This document shows, in pieces, positions 25,112 to 35,226 of a stretch of 64,000 bases of DNA. The position numbers and the translations under genes are program-made. The stretch spans positions 4,267,501 to 4,331,500 of the forward strand of contig JARUPY010000465.1 in NCBI GenBank assembly GCA_029817715.1, written 5' to 3'. Position 1 is the stretch's first letter, and each line of letters begins with the position of its first letter. Source of the stretch: Melastoma dodecandrum. Its lineage: Eukaryota; Streptophyta; Magnoliopsida; Myrtales; Melastomataceae. A model generated the notes under the pieces. The model saw only the letters and a list, made by a program, of their open reading frames with translations. It was not told the DNA's origin and ran no database searches.

Positions 25112-25577
25112 TGTTGGGGCGGAAACCGCCGGCGCCGATGACGAAAGCGGAAAGAATAACGGGCGACGATGTCCGACGCACAGATTTACGTGGTTCGACC
25201 CAAATCGGCCTACTTCCACGGGAAGGTCCTCCTTGAGATTTCATTATAATCAACGAGTTACACGATTACAAGTCCTGAGAAAGTATCACCCCGAGTCCCC
25301 ATAGAAAACCCACTACCCGACTCTCCGAACAGCCTCACCGCTCATTGAGAATCACTCGTCGCCTCCCTTACCATAGTTACAGAGTCTACATCGCATTAAC
25401 CCGTGAATCTCACCTATCTGACTCTCCTATTCAAAGCTCTGGACAATTCTTCTATTTATCATAGACAATAGAATCTAGGATAATATCTTTCCGATATCTC
25501 ATAATATCACACGAAATCTTATGTGATATTACCTACCAGATTCTCCAAGATTTCAACTTCGGATCACATTCCTAACA
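25112..25577 (+). mobile_element. Solo LTR, Ty1/copia-like
   Basis: A 466-bp unit starting TGTTGGGGCGG and ending TTCCTAACA, with the canonical TG...CA ends. It is flanked by perfect 5-bp copies of CGCGA (25107-25111 and 25578-25582). The segment GATTTACGTGGTTCGACCC followed by CCACGGGAAGG is typical of many plant copia LTRs. No internal retrotransposon sequence adjoins it, so it is the product of LTR-LTR recombination. Confidence 0.88.
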
Positions 25578-25582
25578 CGCGA

Positions 25583-26370
25583 CTTTGCCTACTTCTGCAT
25601 CCGAATCCCTCCAAAATAAAAGCAAAAAAAAAAAAACTTAACCACTACCCGCATGAATCAATCACGAAAGCACATCAATCGAGTCCGTCAGGGTGGAATG
25701 AGGAAGATGTGAGAGACGAAGAGTACAGGGGAGGGTTTGGGGGAGCCAAGGAGGGACTGGGAGAGGTAGGGATTGTTGAAGGCTTCCATTCTCTTCTTGT
25801 TCTCTTCAATCCTCATCTTCTTACGTTCCTCGTACAACATCTTCTTCTTCTTCGTCTCGTCCTTACGCTATCTTTCGCCACTCTCTTCACCGGAAGATTA
25901 GGGGTAGAACCAACCAATTAACGGAACTCGACCATTAGGGGCTCAAATTCAAAAAACCAAAAGCCGCAGCGATGAACACTAATTTGATCATTTTTCACGG
26001 AGGCAGTGAATTTAGTGCTGCTTAATTTATTAACCACTCTCCAAGTGTTTTGTCAGTAATGACAAGTATTCAACCTAAATGTCCCTTAATTTTTCTCCAT
26101 ATCAGACCCTTTTCAACGTATTCTAGCTGATTCGATTGGACAACGTCGGGAACGTCGACCTTTCGTGACATGGGCACTGGATTGCATCAACGCAAGCCAT
26201 GCAAGAACAACCAATCCCAGTTCAGCTTTCATCATCTCTATACGTAACTCGTAGCCCCCCACACAATTAAAAAACATTAATACAAATTTTGCAGACACAT
26301 GACTTGCCTTTTTTAACCAAAGGGAAGCGGAATAACTTCATTACGGTTACATTCGGCACATGTATTTGCT
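25583..26370. other. Region before the patatin pseudogene
   Basis: Nothing supported beyond low-complexity and AT-rich DNA. An open frame at 25523-25921 (+) has no recognisable motif and begins inside the solo LTR. Confidence 0.4.
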
Positions 26371-26556
26371 ATGGAGAAGGGTTCCCTGTCGTCGTGATCA
26401 TCCCCTACGGACGGAAGGTACATAACCATACTGTACATCGACGGCGGAGGAATCCGTGGGGTCATCCCTGGAGTGATCCTCGGCTTCCTCGAGTCAGAAC
26501 TACAGGTGCATGCTTCCTTTGTTTGCCAGAATAACAACGATGTCGATAGAATATGC

Positions 26557-27203
26557 GCTAGGGGTGAGCATTCGGACCAGACTCGGATATCCGAGTCCGA
26601 ATTTCACCAAAGTCCGAACTTTCGAATTATATTTTTTGAAGTCCGAGTCTGATTGTATATAATTCTGAATTTCCGAGTCCGAAAATAATTCGAACTCGGA
26701 ATTCGGATAATCCGAAATTTTCGAAGGGGCTTGGCGATTCCACGGGACTCCCCGCAGGGCTTCAGGGAGGAGGAAGCGACCGTCCAGAGTCCTAACGAAG
26801 AACTCGGGAACTCTACTAGGAAAGGAGAGGGCGCAGGAGGAGGACTTGGGGAAGAAGGAAGAAGAGGGGATGAGAGAGGAGAAGAGGGAGAGCGTGGTGG
26901 TTGCGGGATGGAGGACAAGATTGGTTGTCGAAGAGGAAGAGTGAACCGGGATGGTGGGGTTAGGTTTGTGAATTGGGGAAGAAAAAAAATAATAAACAGA
27001 TTGAAAAATTAATTAAACTGATTAATCGGAAGTTTGGACAATCCGAAATAATATCTTTAAAGTCTGAATCCAAGTCCGAATTAGAATTACAAAATTTTGT
27101 TAAGTCTGATTCCGAGTCCGATGTTGAAATTGTTCGAATCCAACTCCGAAAAAAATTCGGATATCGGACTCGGAATTCGAATATCGGATATTTTTCTCAC
27201 CCC
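26557..27203. mobile_element. Foldback element in patatin intron 1, hAT-like
   Basis: About 647 bp. It ends in the inverted words GGGGTGAG (26561-26568) and CTCACCCC (27196-27203) and is flanked by direct copies of AGAATATGC (26548-26556 and 27204-27212). A TAGGGGTGAG-type end with an 8-9 bp duplication suggests a non-autonomous hAT element; the few extra bases at the left end leave the class uncertain. Both arms are full of GAGTCCGAA/TTCGGACTC words in opposite orientation. The centre (about 26729-26960) is purine- and GC-rich, unlike the arms, and could be captured DNA. Confidence 0.72.
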
Positions 27204-27254
27204 AGAATATGCCTGTGTAATTTTAGCCTCGGTTGCAGGAGCTGGATGGTGAGG

Positions 27255-27831
27255 GAGTTTTGTATGGAAATACGGTTAGCTTTAAAAAAAATTTGCGAAA
27301 TACGTTTTGAGTTTCGTAAAATACGGTTTTACCGTCGAATGGACGCGTTTTCAAATGCAAAGAGGGCGGATTTTGAAAACCCGCCCCCTCAATGCTTAGC
27401 AAAAATATTCATTCGTCGGGTGGAGGAGGGGCGTCTAACGGGGGACGCGTTTTCAAAACCCGCCCCTTTAACTAAATGAACAAGGGGCAGGTTTTGAAAA
27501 CGCGTCCCTTTAACTAGGGGCAGTTTTTCAAAACCCGCCTTTTGAAAGGTTAGATAAAAAAACTGTCTAGGTTAGTTGGTTAGAGACTTTTGTTATAATG
27601 GGGATGTCAAGAGTTCAACTTACGCAATACTTTCACCTACTCGATTAGAGGGGCATTTCTTAAAGGGGTGGGTTTTGACCCGTTAGACGCCGCTCCCTTT
27701 TTGCTAAGTTAAACCCGCCCTCTTTGCATTTTAAGGGACGCGTTTTCAAGAAGGTAAAACCTTATTTTACGAAACTCGGATCGTATTTTACAATTTTTTT
27801 AAAAAACTAATCGTATTTCAATACAAAACTC
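27255..27831. mobile_element. Mutator-like non-autonomous element inside a patatin exon
   Basis: 577 bp with terminal inverted repeats of about 115 bp (27255-27369 and 27715-27831), both starting GAGTTTTGTAT. It is flanked by perfect 9-bp copies of ATGGTGAGG (27246-27254 and 27832-27840). Removing the element and one copy restores the patatin frame exactly (ELDGE followed by [10 protein letters not shown]). The interior is built of GC-rich, self-complementary AAAACGCGTCC / AAAACCCGCCC words. No transposase is coded. Confidence 0.92.
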
Positions 27832-29185
27832 ATGGTGAGGATGCATGTATCGCGGACTACTTCGATGTCATTGTAGGGACCAGCACAGGAGGTCTGATCG
27901 CTGCCATGCTGGCAGCTCCGAACAAGAATAACCGTCCACTGTATGGTGGGAGGGACATTACAGATTTTTATCTTCAGCACTGTCCCAGGATCTTCCCTCA
28001 GTCGAGGTTGCCTAAGCAGCTTGCGAATGTGAAGCAGCTGTTGAAAGCCATTTGGGGTCCAGCTTACGACAGCAAGTACTTGCACAGGCTTGTGAGGGAG
28101 AATCTGGGCAATACGAGGCTGAGTCAGACGCTTATCAATGTCGTCATCCCGTCCTTCGACATCAAGACCATGCAGCCTGTCATCTTCTCCAACTTCCAGG
28201 TGGAGAAGAACCCAAGCTTAGATGCTTGTCTCTCAGATATCCCCATCGGAACATCGGCTGCTCCCACTTTCTTCCCAGCATATACTTTCAAGACTTTTGA
28301 TCAGGGTGGACTGGTTAGGGAATTCAATCTCGTAGACGGTGGCGTTGCCGCAAACAATCCGGTATGGCAGTTTGTTATCCTTAACTACGACATGAGTAAA
28401 ACGATGGCTCTCGCAACTAATGTGAGATGTATGCAGGCACTGATTGTGATCAGTGAAGTGGCCAAAGTGATAAGCTGGGGGAACACGAACTTCGGCTCAA
28501 TCAAGCCGACAGATTATGTTCATCTCCTAGTTGTTTCCCTCGGCACAGGCACAGCCAAGTCAGAACAGAAGTATAACGCTGAAGATGCAGCTAAGTGGGG
28601 AGTCATGTGATGGTTAGTGAACCGGGGGTCTGCACCATTGGTGAACTTGTTCACATAAGCGAGCCAGGACATGGACGTGTATCTTTCCACCATCTTCCAG
28701 GCTATTTCAGTCAGCTGCGACAATTACCTCAGAATTCACGTAAACTGCAACGGTATAATGTCACGACTGCCTACAGGCGGTGTTGCGGGTACATTGCCGG
28801 CATTAACTGTCAGAAAAACCAGTCAGAAGTCATGGATGAATGCGTGTTACTGCAGGATGATACATTGGTCAAAGATTTAGCTTCTGCAGATCTGGCGACG
28901 AAGAAAAACCTAGAGAATCTGGTTAAGTTTGCAGAGGGCTTGCTCAAGCAACCAGTCTCTCCGGTCAACTTGGACAATGGAATCTCTGAACCCGTCAATA
29001 GAGGCACAAATGAAGAAGCCCTCAGAAGGTAGGCCCAGTTCTTAGCCATACTATTCTTGCCACACCCTTGGCATGTTTACCTGCTCATGTATGTTTTATC
29101 ATCAAACTTTAGGATGGCTGCACGACTTTCCCAAGAAAAACGAATCCAAGAAGCGAACTCCAAGACCAAAAATGGATGGAAATGA

Positions 29186-29487
29186 TACTTTAAGGAGGAA
29201 ATGCACATGTTTTCAGCTACCATGTACCTTTTGCTGTTGTCCTATACTCCTATCCCACTGAATTTTTTAATTCTGGCCTGAACAATTATTCGAGTTGCCT
29301 TAATTCTATTGCGTGAAGCAGATGAAACTATTTTCGATGATATTAATTCTCACACACCAAAAGAAGCATATGCAAACAGGTCGGAGATAGATCACACTTC
29401 GGCCTCTAGCAAAGAGCAAACTTGAACAACGTCTAAGGCGTCATTTCCATGACCAGAATAAACCAAAATTGGGGTCAAGAGACAGTC
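29186..29487. other. Intergenic, convergent 3' ends
   Basis: Short stretch between the patatin relic (+) and PIG-M (-). Nothing recognised. Confidence 0.6.
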
Positions 29488-31228
29488 TCATTCACACTTC
29501 CCTTTGCTCTTAGAACTAGCCCATGTCAATGGCTGAAACAGTGGGGTGTAAACATGGCCAGAAATGATCATGACCAGTACAAAAGTGGTGACGGCAAGGA
29601 AAACAATGCCTGCTATCCAGAGTTGCAGAAAGACATTCTCGCCTTTAAATTCGAGAAGGTAACCCCAAAAAAGCCAATGGGTCTGAGCTCCCACCCATAG
29701 CACTACGCATGCCAGGCCATTCCATTTTAAACGCATGTTGCTCCACGGCAGAATTAAGGGCAGCAAGCAGAAGAACCACACAAAGTACTGTGCTGTGATT
29801 ACCTGTCAAAATTAGTCCACATCTCGTGACTGATCAATAACCACTTCTCTCAAAATGCATATCCTTACGAGGCTAGTATCAGCAGAAGAATAGCAACCCA
29901 AAAGCGTAACAGTAGATGGTCATTGTACAAGATAACCCGATAAATACCTTGTTGAGTGCCACGAATGTGACTGTTTGAAGAAAAAGGCAGAACGGCAGGT
30001 CCCATGCAAAGCAGAAAACAAGAGCCAGTTGCACCATAAACTGAGGCAAGAAGGATACGAGCTTTTCCACCATGGAAAACTCACGGTTCATATGAAGATA
30101 TATGTGGTAAAAGTATATCGAGAAGTTGTGCCTCGGATCGGTGCGACCAATATGATAAAGCAATGCTTCATGCAAAAATTCCCACTCGTACAGGTAGAAG
30201 CTGAATCCAGTTAATGAGAGGAAGACAAGGGCAGAGATCAGACCAAAAGCTATCCTCTCCTTTGAGAACAGGCCTTTCAATGCACCCAATGCAGTTACTT
30301 TGACCAGAACTGTATCAGTCTGGACGGACTGATTCTGGGATGGATTCCAAACTTTAACAATCGGTTTCTGTCCCAGTTTGCAGAGACGTGAATCGAGGAG
30401 AAGGATGATGGGAAGAGCATAGATGATTGGGTAAATACGGAAGTGGACTATAAGCCCATACCAAAATGCTGCCTGTATAACAGCTCCTGAGGAAATAGGA
30501 GGAGATTAAAAACACACTTTGTGGAGGCTCGGGTAAAGAAACAAAACTACGACATGAATACCATTTATAGCTTATCACAAGTAATAGTAGGCAATATAAG
30601 ACACTTTTGAGCAAATGATGAAAATACACAAACCTTTGATCAGACATAAAACGATCCACAATATGACGGCACAGACAAGTGGCTCGCAGTTGCCGCGGGT
30701 TCCGATGGTAAATGTAAAAGGATTGAAGAGCCATGTCATCACACAAGGGACACTGATCTTCTCAGGAACGCCACGCTTCTCAAGAATCAAGTGTATAAGC
30801 ACGCCGACGAGCAAATCTGCAAGATCCACCTGGCAACAGTTCATTTCAGATTCGAATCGGACAACATAACCAGCAATCCCTCAACGGACGAAATAACACC
30901 GAACAAAACTCAGCAACGAGACCATGAATTCCCCATAAAATAAGGAGGGCGACGCACCTGAGGCGGAGAAGAGAAACTTTCCCCAGGAGGGATGGAGGAG
31001 AGAGTTGGGTAACAACAGGAAGGCGAGGAGAGGGGAATAGCGGTAGGTGGTGCGTAGGTAGGGGGACTCCCCGGAGGCCATCAAAGCGGCGGCGTCGGAA
31101 AACACGAGGTAATCGACGTCAGTGTACCTAACCTCCATGTGATTATCTTGCCAGTTCCCGTAGACGATCAAGGCCAGACGCAACAGGGAAGAGACCGTCA
31201 AAACCGACCGCAAGTCCAATATCGCCAT
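29488..31228 (-). CDS. PIGM: GPI mannosyltransferase I catalytic subunit (PIG-M)
   Basis: ER-membrane enzyme adding the first mannose to GPI-anchor precursors from dolichol-phosphate mannose; the Arabidopsis orthologue is PEANUT1. Four minus-strand exons: 31228-30958, 30816-30634, 30486-29948 and 29802-29488, 435 aa. The luminal DXD-type motif is in the [12 protein letters not shown] segment near the N-terminus. Other family strings are [84 protein letters not shown], and a C-terminal set of hydrophobic segments. The ATG at 31228 (MAILDL) is used because the longer frame starts only with GTG. The exon 1/2 junction needs the acceptor TTGCAG before ATTTGCTC, giving SASDLLVG; the more obvious upstream CAG would shift the frame. 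Confidence 0.93.
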
Positions 31229-32560
31229 CGTCGGAAGGACCACAAACCCTAGAAGTCAAGAAGATGAAATAAAAAAAAAACCTCTGGCCGCAGGAACAGC
31301 CGAACTGAAAGCCTGCTGAGCTGAACGACTGGTTGCCGATTGATATTTAAATAATTTTATTTTTTACTTGGGAAAAGTAAACTAATAACATATACTTCAT
31401 TTTCGATGAGTTTTGTTCTAAATTACAGTAAGTCTAAAAAATATTTTTAAATTTTTTAAAATTTTCTAGTCCTGAATTCGAACTCTTAGCGTTCGACTTC
31501 AAAACTCTAAGAGTTCGAGTTCGACTTTATACGAATGAAACGATTTTACATGAAGTTGAACTCATAGAGTTCGAGTTCTTGGAGAAGTTATAGTTTCAAA
31601 ACATTTAGACATGTTTGGAGCTTGTTGTTTATTAGACCAAACTCGAACTCGATCAACACGTTTGGTTGAAGGAAATAATAATTCATCAAATATGTGTTCA
31701 ACATTCCTTAGTTTGTTTTCTAAATATATTACTGAATTCAAATTCAATGGAATACACGTTGTAACGACCCTACTTTTCGCGAATAAATTGTGTAATTATA
31801 GCGTGCATGAACTAGAGGAAAACGGATGAGTACGCAGGGTTGACACATGTGCGCGAATGAGAGTGTGCACGGGTAAGGTGGGACGACCAAGGGGCTCGGG
31901 ATGCCCAAAATCGAGGGTTCTTGGATCGGCCCGAAACGTGTAAGGGGTGATAGGAAATGACAAATAAGGCCCCAAAGTGGGTGTTAGAATCTTGAGGTTA
32001 GCCATGGAAAGGGCTGCCCGAGGGTCGGCGTGGATGGGGTCAAGGGCGCTGGTCGCCGACCCATGGGTCGATGGGTGGGCCACGGCCGCTGACCCTGGCA
32101 CGCCCAGAACTCAAACGGTGAAAAGAGAGAAACCCGATCAGGGAGCGACCCTGAAGGGGCAACGGGAAGGCACTCCCAGAGGCATGAGGGGCGACAGTTG
32201 CTGCCCCTGGCACGCCCAGACCTCAAACCGTGAAGAGAGAGAAAGTCTATCATGGATGCCTTCGGGAGGGCGATGCAGAGTCGATCAGTGGGCAATGTCC
32301 ACCGACCCCGGGTACGCCTGGGACACCCCGAAGGGCATCCTCGAGGGTCGTTTCGGCCGAAAAATGGCCCGACCCGGAATCGAAATTAAACACCTCGGGG
32401 GTCTAAGGATGTCATTAGGAGACGTTTAGTATGGATTAAATTTTTGAGATAAGACTTTAGATATTAAGTTAATCGCGAGCGAAGTTCGCCGTGGAAGGGG
32501 CGTCACAAATGGAGCTGGGATCGACAGCTGCCGACCCCAGGGGGCGTCCAGGGGGCGCCC

Positions 32561-33146
32561 AGAGGGGACCCAATAGGAATACAGAGGGGTCCGAAGGGGG
32601 CTCAAGGGGGGCCCAGCGGGGGCTGTCCGGGAAGGAAAAGAGAGCGCCCACCCGAGAGCGAATCTCGACCGTTGGATGAGGAAATCGAGGATAAATCCTA
32701 GCCCTAGGATTCAACTTGGGGAACAAGGTGAAATAATGGCCCTTGGATTCGACTTGGGGAACAAGGCGAAATAATAGCCCTTGGATGAGATGGGGAATTG
32801 ATGGGAAAAATGACAAAGCATTAATGAAGGGGTTGGGGAGAAAATGAATAAAATATGTTGTCCAGAGGGGACCCAAGGGGGGTCCAAAGGGGGCCCCCGA
32901 GGGGGGGCTGTCCGGGAAGAAAAAGAGGGTGCCCACCCGAGAACGAATCTCGACCGTTGGATGAGGAAATCGGGGATAAATCTTAGTCCTGGGATTCAAC
33001 TTGGGGAATAAGGTGAAATAATGGCCCTTGGATTCGACTTGGGGAACAATGCGAAATAATAGCCCTTGGATGAGATGGGGAATTGATGGGAAAAAGGACA
33101 AAGCATTAATGAAGGGGTTGGGGAGAAAATGAATAAAATATATTGT
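32561..33146. repeat. Two-copy tandem repeat, about 300 bp per unit
   Basis: The unit starting AGAGGGGACCCAA at 32561 recurs at about 32864. Both copies contain GGGGGCTGTCCGGGAAG, then CTCGACCGTTGGATGAGGAAATC, then TTCAACTTGGGGAA and ATTAATGAAGGGGTTGGGGA, with few differences. Within each unit a shorter block, GATTC(A/G)ACTTGGGGAA, is itself doubled. The long minus-strand open frame over this stretch (32469-33239) is a by-product of the repeat. Confidence 0.85.
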
Positions 33147-34050
33147 CGTTGGAGTAGTAGGGGCCCTCGGAGGGGGACGGAAGGCACAACCCCCATTTTT
33201 AGATCTGGAGCTCCCCATTTCCCCATGCCCATCTTTCACGTCCCATTCTCTACACGGGAGGAGAAGGAAAGGAGAAGGAAGGGAGATAACGGGAGCCCAT
33301 ATCCGTGAACGGGGAAGAGGAAGGAGGGATTCAGCGAGCGGGTAAAGGAAAAGAAGCCGTCGCCGTGGATCCTAGGACAAGGGGAGTCGGGCGTTGCACG
33401 AGCTCGAGGTTAAGGGCCAAGAATGGGCAGCCCTTGAGGGCGGAAGTCGTGCAACGGAGGAAGGAGCTTGCCCGTTTGTGCGTGGAGGTAAACGGAAGGT
33501 ATACCCGCCACCCTCCTCCCACTTTCTACCCGTATTACGCTTTGAATGTTGGGTTTTACTGTTGTGTGAAGGCTGATAGGGGTCTAAGGGATGGCCGGAC
33601 CTTGGGAAAGAAAAGGGAAGCCACTCCGAACCCCATTTGCTTAACGAAAGAAGTGTTGTTTCGTAACTCGTTTCTACGACGGAATACTGTGTGGGCTGAA
33701 TGTAAGAGTGACTTTGGAGGTCGAAACTCGGTCATTCGGGGATGGAAAAATGATGGAAAGAGAATGGGAAAAAGGGAGGGACTGACCTAGTTGAAGCTGT
33801 ACCCATTACCTCGCTCCATGAGCGGAATATCAAGACATATGTCTCGGAATTTCATCGGCTGAAGGACTGGAATGTGGGGCTAAAATGGAGTCCCTTGGGG
33901 GCCTAGAAAGGGTTCTCTCTTGTGCGAATGGAGGCACGGAAGATAGGCTCGGGGGTGGATGGGAGGTTGAGCTACATGAAGTTCGTGAAGTCGGACCCGA
34001 TGGTGCGCTCGTAGAGCGGAACCCATAGGGCGAAGCCTCGGAACTAGACT

Positions 34051-34350
34051 CGGCCATGGGCTGGAAATGGGTGAGGTTCCGAAGGGGGAAAAGGCGCGGA
34101 AAAGCCTCCTCCAATTTGGACCCGGATATACGCTTAAAGTGCGAAATCGCGAGACGAATGTCTCGGAAAGCAAAGAGGTCGTGGGGCCGGAAAGCTAAGT
34201 GTGCGCAACCCTTGAGGGGTTGGAACTCGGCCGTGGGGCTGGAAATGGGTAGGAATCCAAGGAGGGGAAAGGCATGGGAAAGCCTCCCTTAAGGATGGAC
34301 CCGGATATGCGCCTAAGAGCGGAACCGCGAGACGAAGTCTCGGAAAATCA
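34051..34350. repeat. Imperfect tandem repeat, about 180 bp
   Basis: Two copies of a unit running GGGCTGGAAATGGGT, then AAAAGCCTCC or its variant, then GGACCCGGATAT and CGCGAGACGAA...TCTCGGAAA, at about 34051-34170 and 34231-34350. Confidence 0.7.
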
Positions 34351-35226
34351 AATCTGCCGTGGGGCTGGAATGAGAGACCTGGATGGGGTCTTAAGAGAGC
34401 CTTGAAGGCTGATCTCTCATGCCATGGGAAGCACGGAACTCATGCTCGGGGGTGGTTGGGAGGATAAGGCCGTAGTATGCAAATACTCGGTCGAAACGAG
34501 CGCGAATGAAGTGGATACTTCGGGTAAACTTGGGCTGCCCTTGTAGGGAGCTCGCGATGAGTTGTACACCTCGACTCTTGCCTTGTTTGGAGAATGAGAG
34601 AACAGCCCGGATGGGCTAGGATAACCCCGCATAAGGGCTGAATATGAAATGCTGAATGTGGGGCGGTTTGGACGGAAAGTGTGATGAGGAAGTGTTCGAA
34701 GGACGGATGTCCAAATTTGAGGAATTCTTCTTGTATGGCTGCGTGGTTTATCATGTATTGATAAGTGCAAGTCTTGTGCAGGACTAGAGGAACTACATGA
34801 ATGCGCCACATGTAAAAGCATTGAAAAGTTGTAATTTCCCTTCTAGTTCGAATTACAACCGATTTGTACAAACTTACATGTATAGTAAGCAATAAAATTA
34901 AGTTTTTAAAAATTCATTGAACTTGTGATCCTTTCACACGTTCCCTCAAATCATGTAATATGAATTACTCATTTTTATCTTATAATAGGAATTCATTGGT
35001 TTATTATTTATCTATCATTTTTTATTTTTCCAAAAATACCCCTTATCCTTAGGTTAACACACCCCGTCCCCTTCATTCTACTCCCGGCCGTCTCAATTTT
35101 TTTTCTAATCATCTGCCACTTCCCTGACGATCTCCGTCTTCAATTTCATGTCCGTCCCCGATGCCCTTATTAATTGAGGTAATTTCTCGTTTCATAGTTT
35201 TGTCATTTGTTTCGTATTGAAAAGGA

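Larger units (their letters stand above)
26371..29185 (+). pseudogene. Patatin-like phospholipase pseudogene
   Basis: Remains of a patatin-type lipid acyl hydrolase. Exon 1 (26371-26505) carries the oxyanion motif DGGGIRG and ends FLESELQ. Exon 2 (27239 on) opens ELDGE and carries the catalytic serine motif GTSTGG, then the catalytic Asp in [11 protein letters not shown] small intron (28362-28436) has kept its frame by chance. Later exons read ISEVAKVIS...[14 protein letters not shown], then DDTLVKDLASADLA, ending with EEALRR joined to MAARLSQEKRIQEAN (stop at 29183-29185). It is broken in several ways: an in-frame TGA at 26395-26397, a TGA at 28608-28610 (after AAKWGVM, where Gly is expected), a TAA at 28656-28658 (where Gln is expected), and a 577-bp transposon plus target duplication inside exon 2. 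Intron 1 holds another insertion. Both catalytic residues survive but no full-length protein can be made. Confidence 0.93.
31760..34936 (+). mobile_element. Long LTR-like unit (Ty3/gypsy type) flanked by CACGT
   Basis: It begins TGTAACGACCC, a start typical of long LTRs of Ty3/gypsy elements, and ends GATCCTTTCA. Perfect 5-bp copies of CACGT flank it (31755-31759 and 34937-34941). No polyprotein, primer-binding site or second LTR is seen in the 3,177 bp, so a solo LTR is the simplest reading. An alternative end at the GGGGCGTCACA near 32497-32507 lacks the matching duplication. The interior is GC-rich with tandem repeats. Confidence 0.68.

Noticed and set aside
31760..32507. Shorter 748-bp LTR ending in GGGGCGTCACA
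   Set aside because: The end word is plausible, but the 5-bp flanks do not match, whereas the end at 34936 gives a perfect CACGT pair.
32561..33146. CRISPR-like array
   Set aside because: Only two long near-identical units, no short repeats with unique spacers, in a plant nuclear setting.
32469..33239. 256-codon Pro-rich minus-strand open frame
   Set aside because: It is generated by two copies of a tandem repeat inside an LTR-like unit and simply repeats itself.
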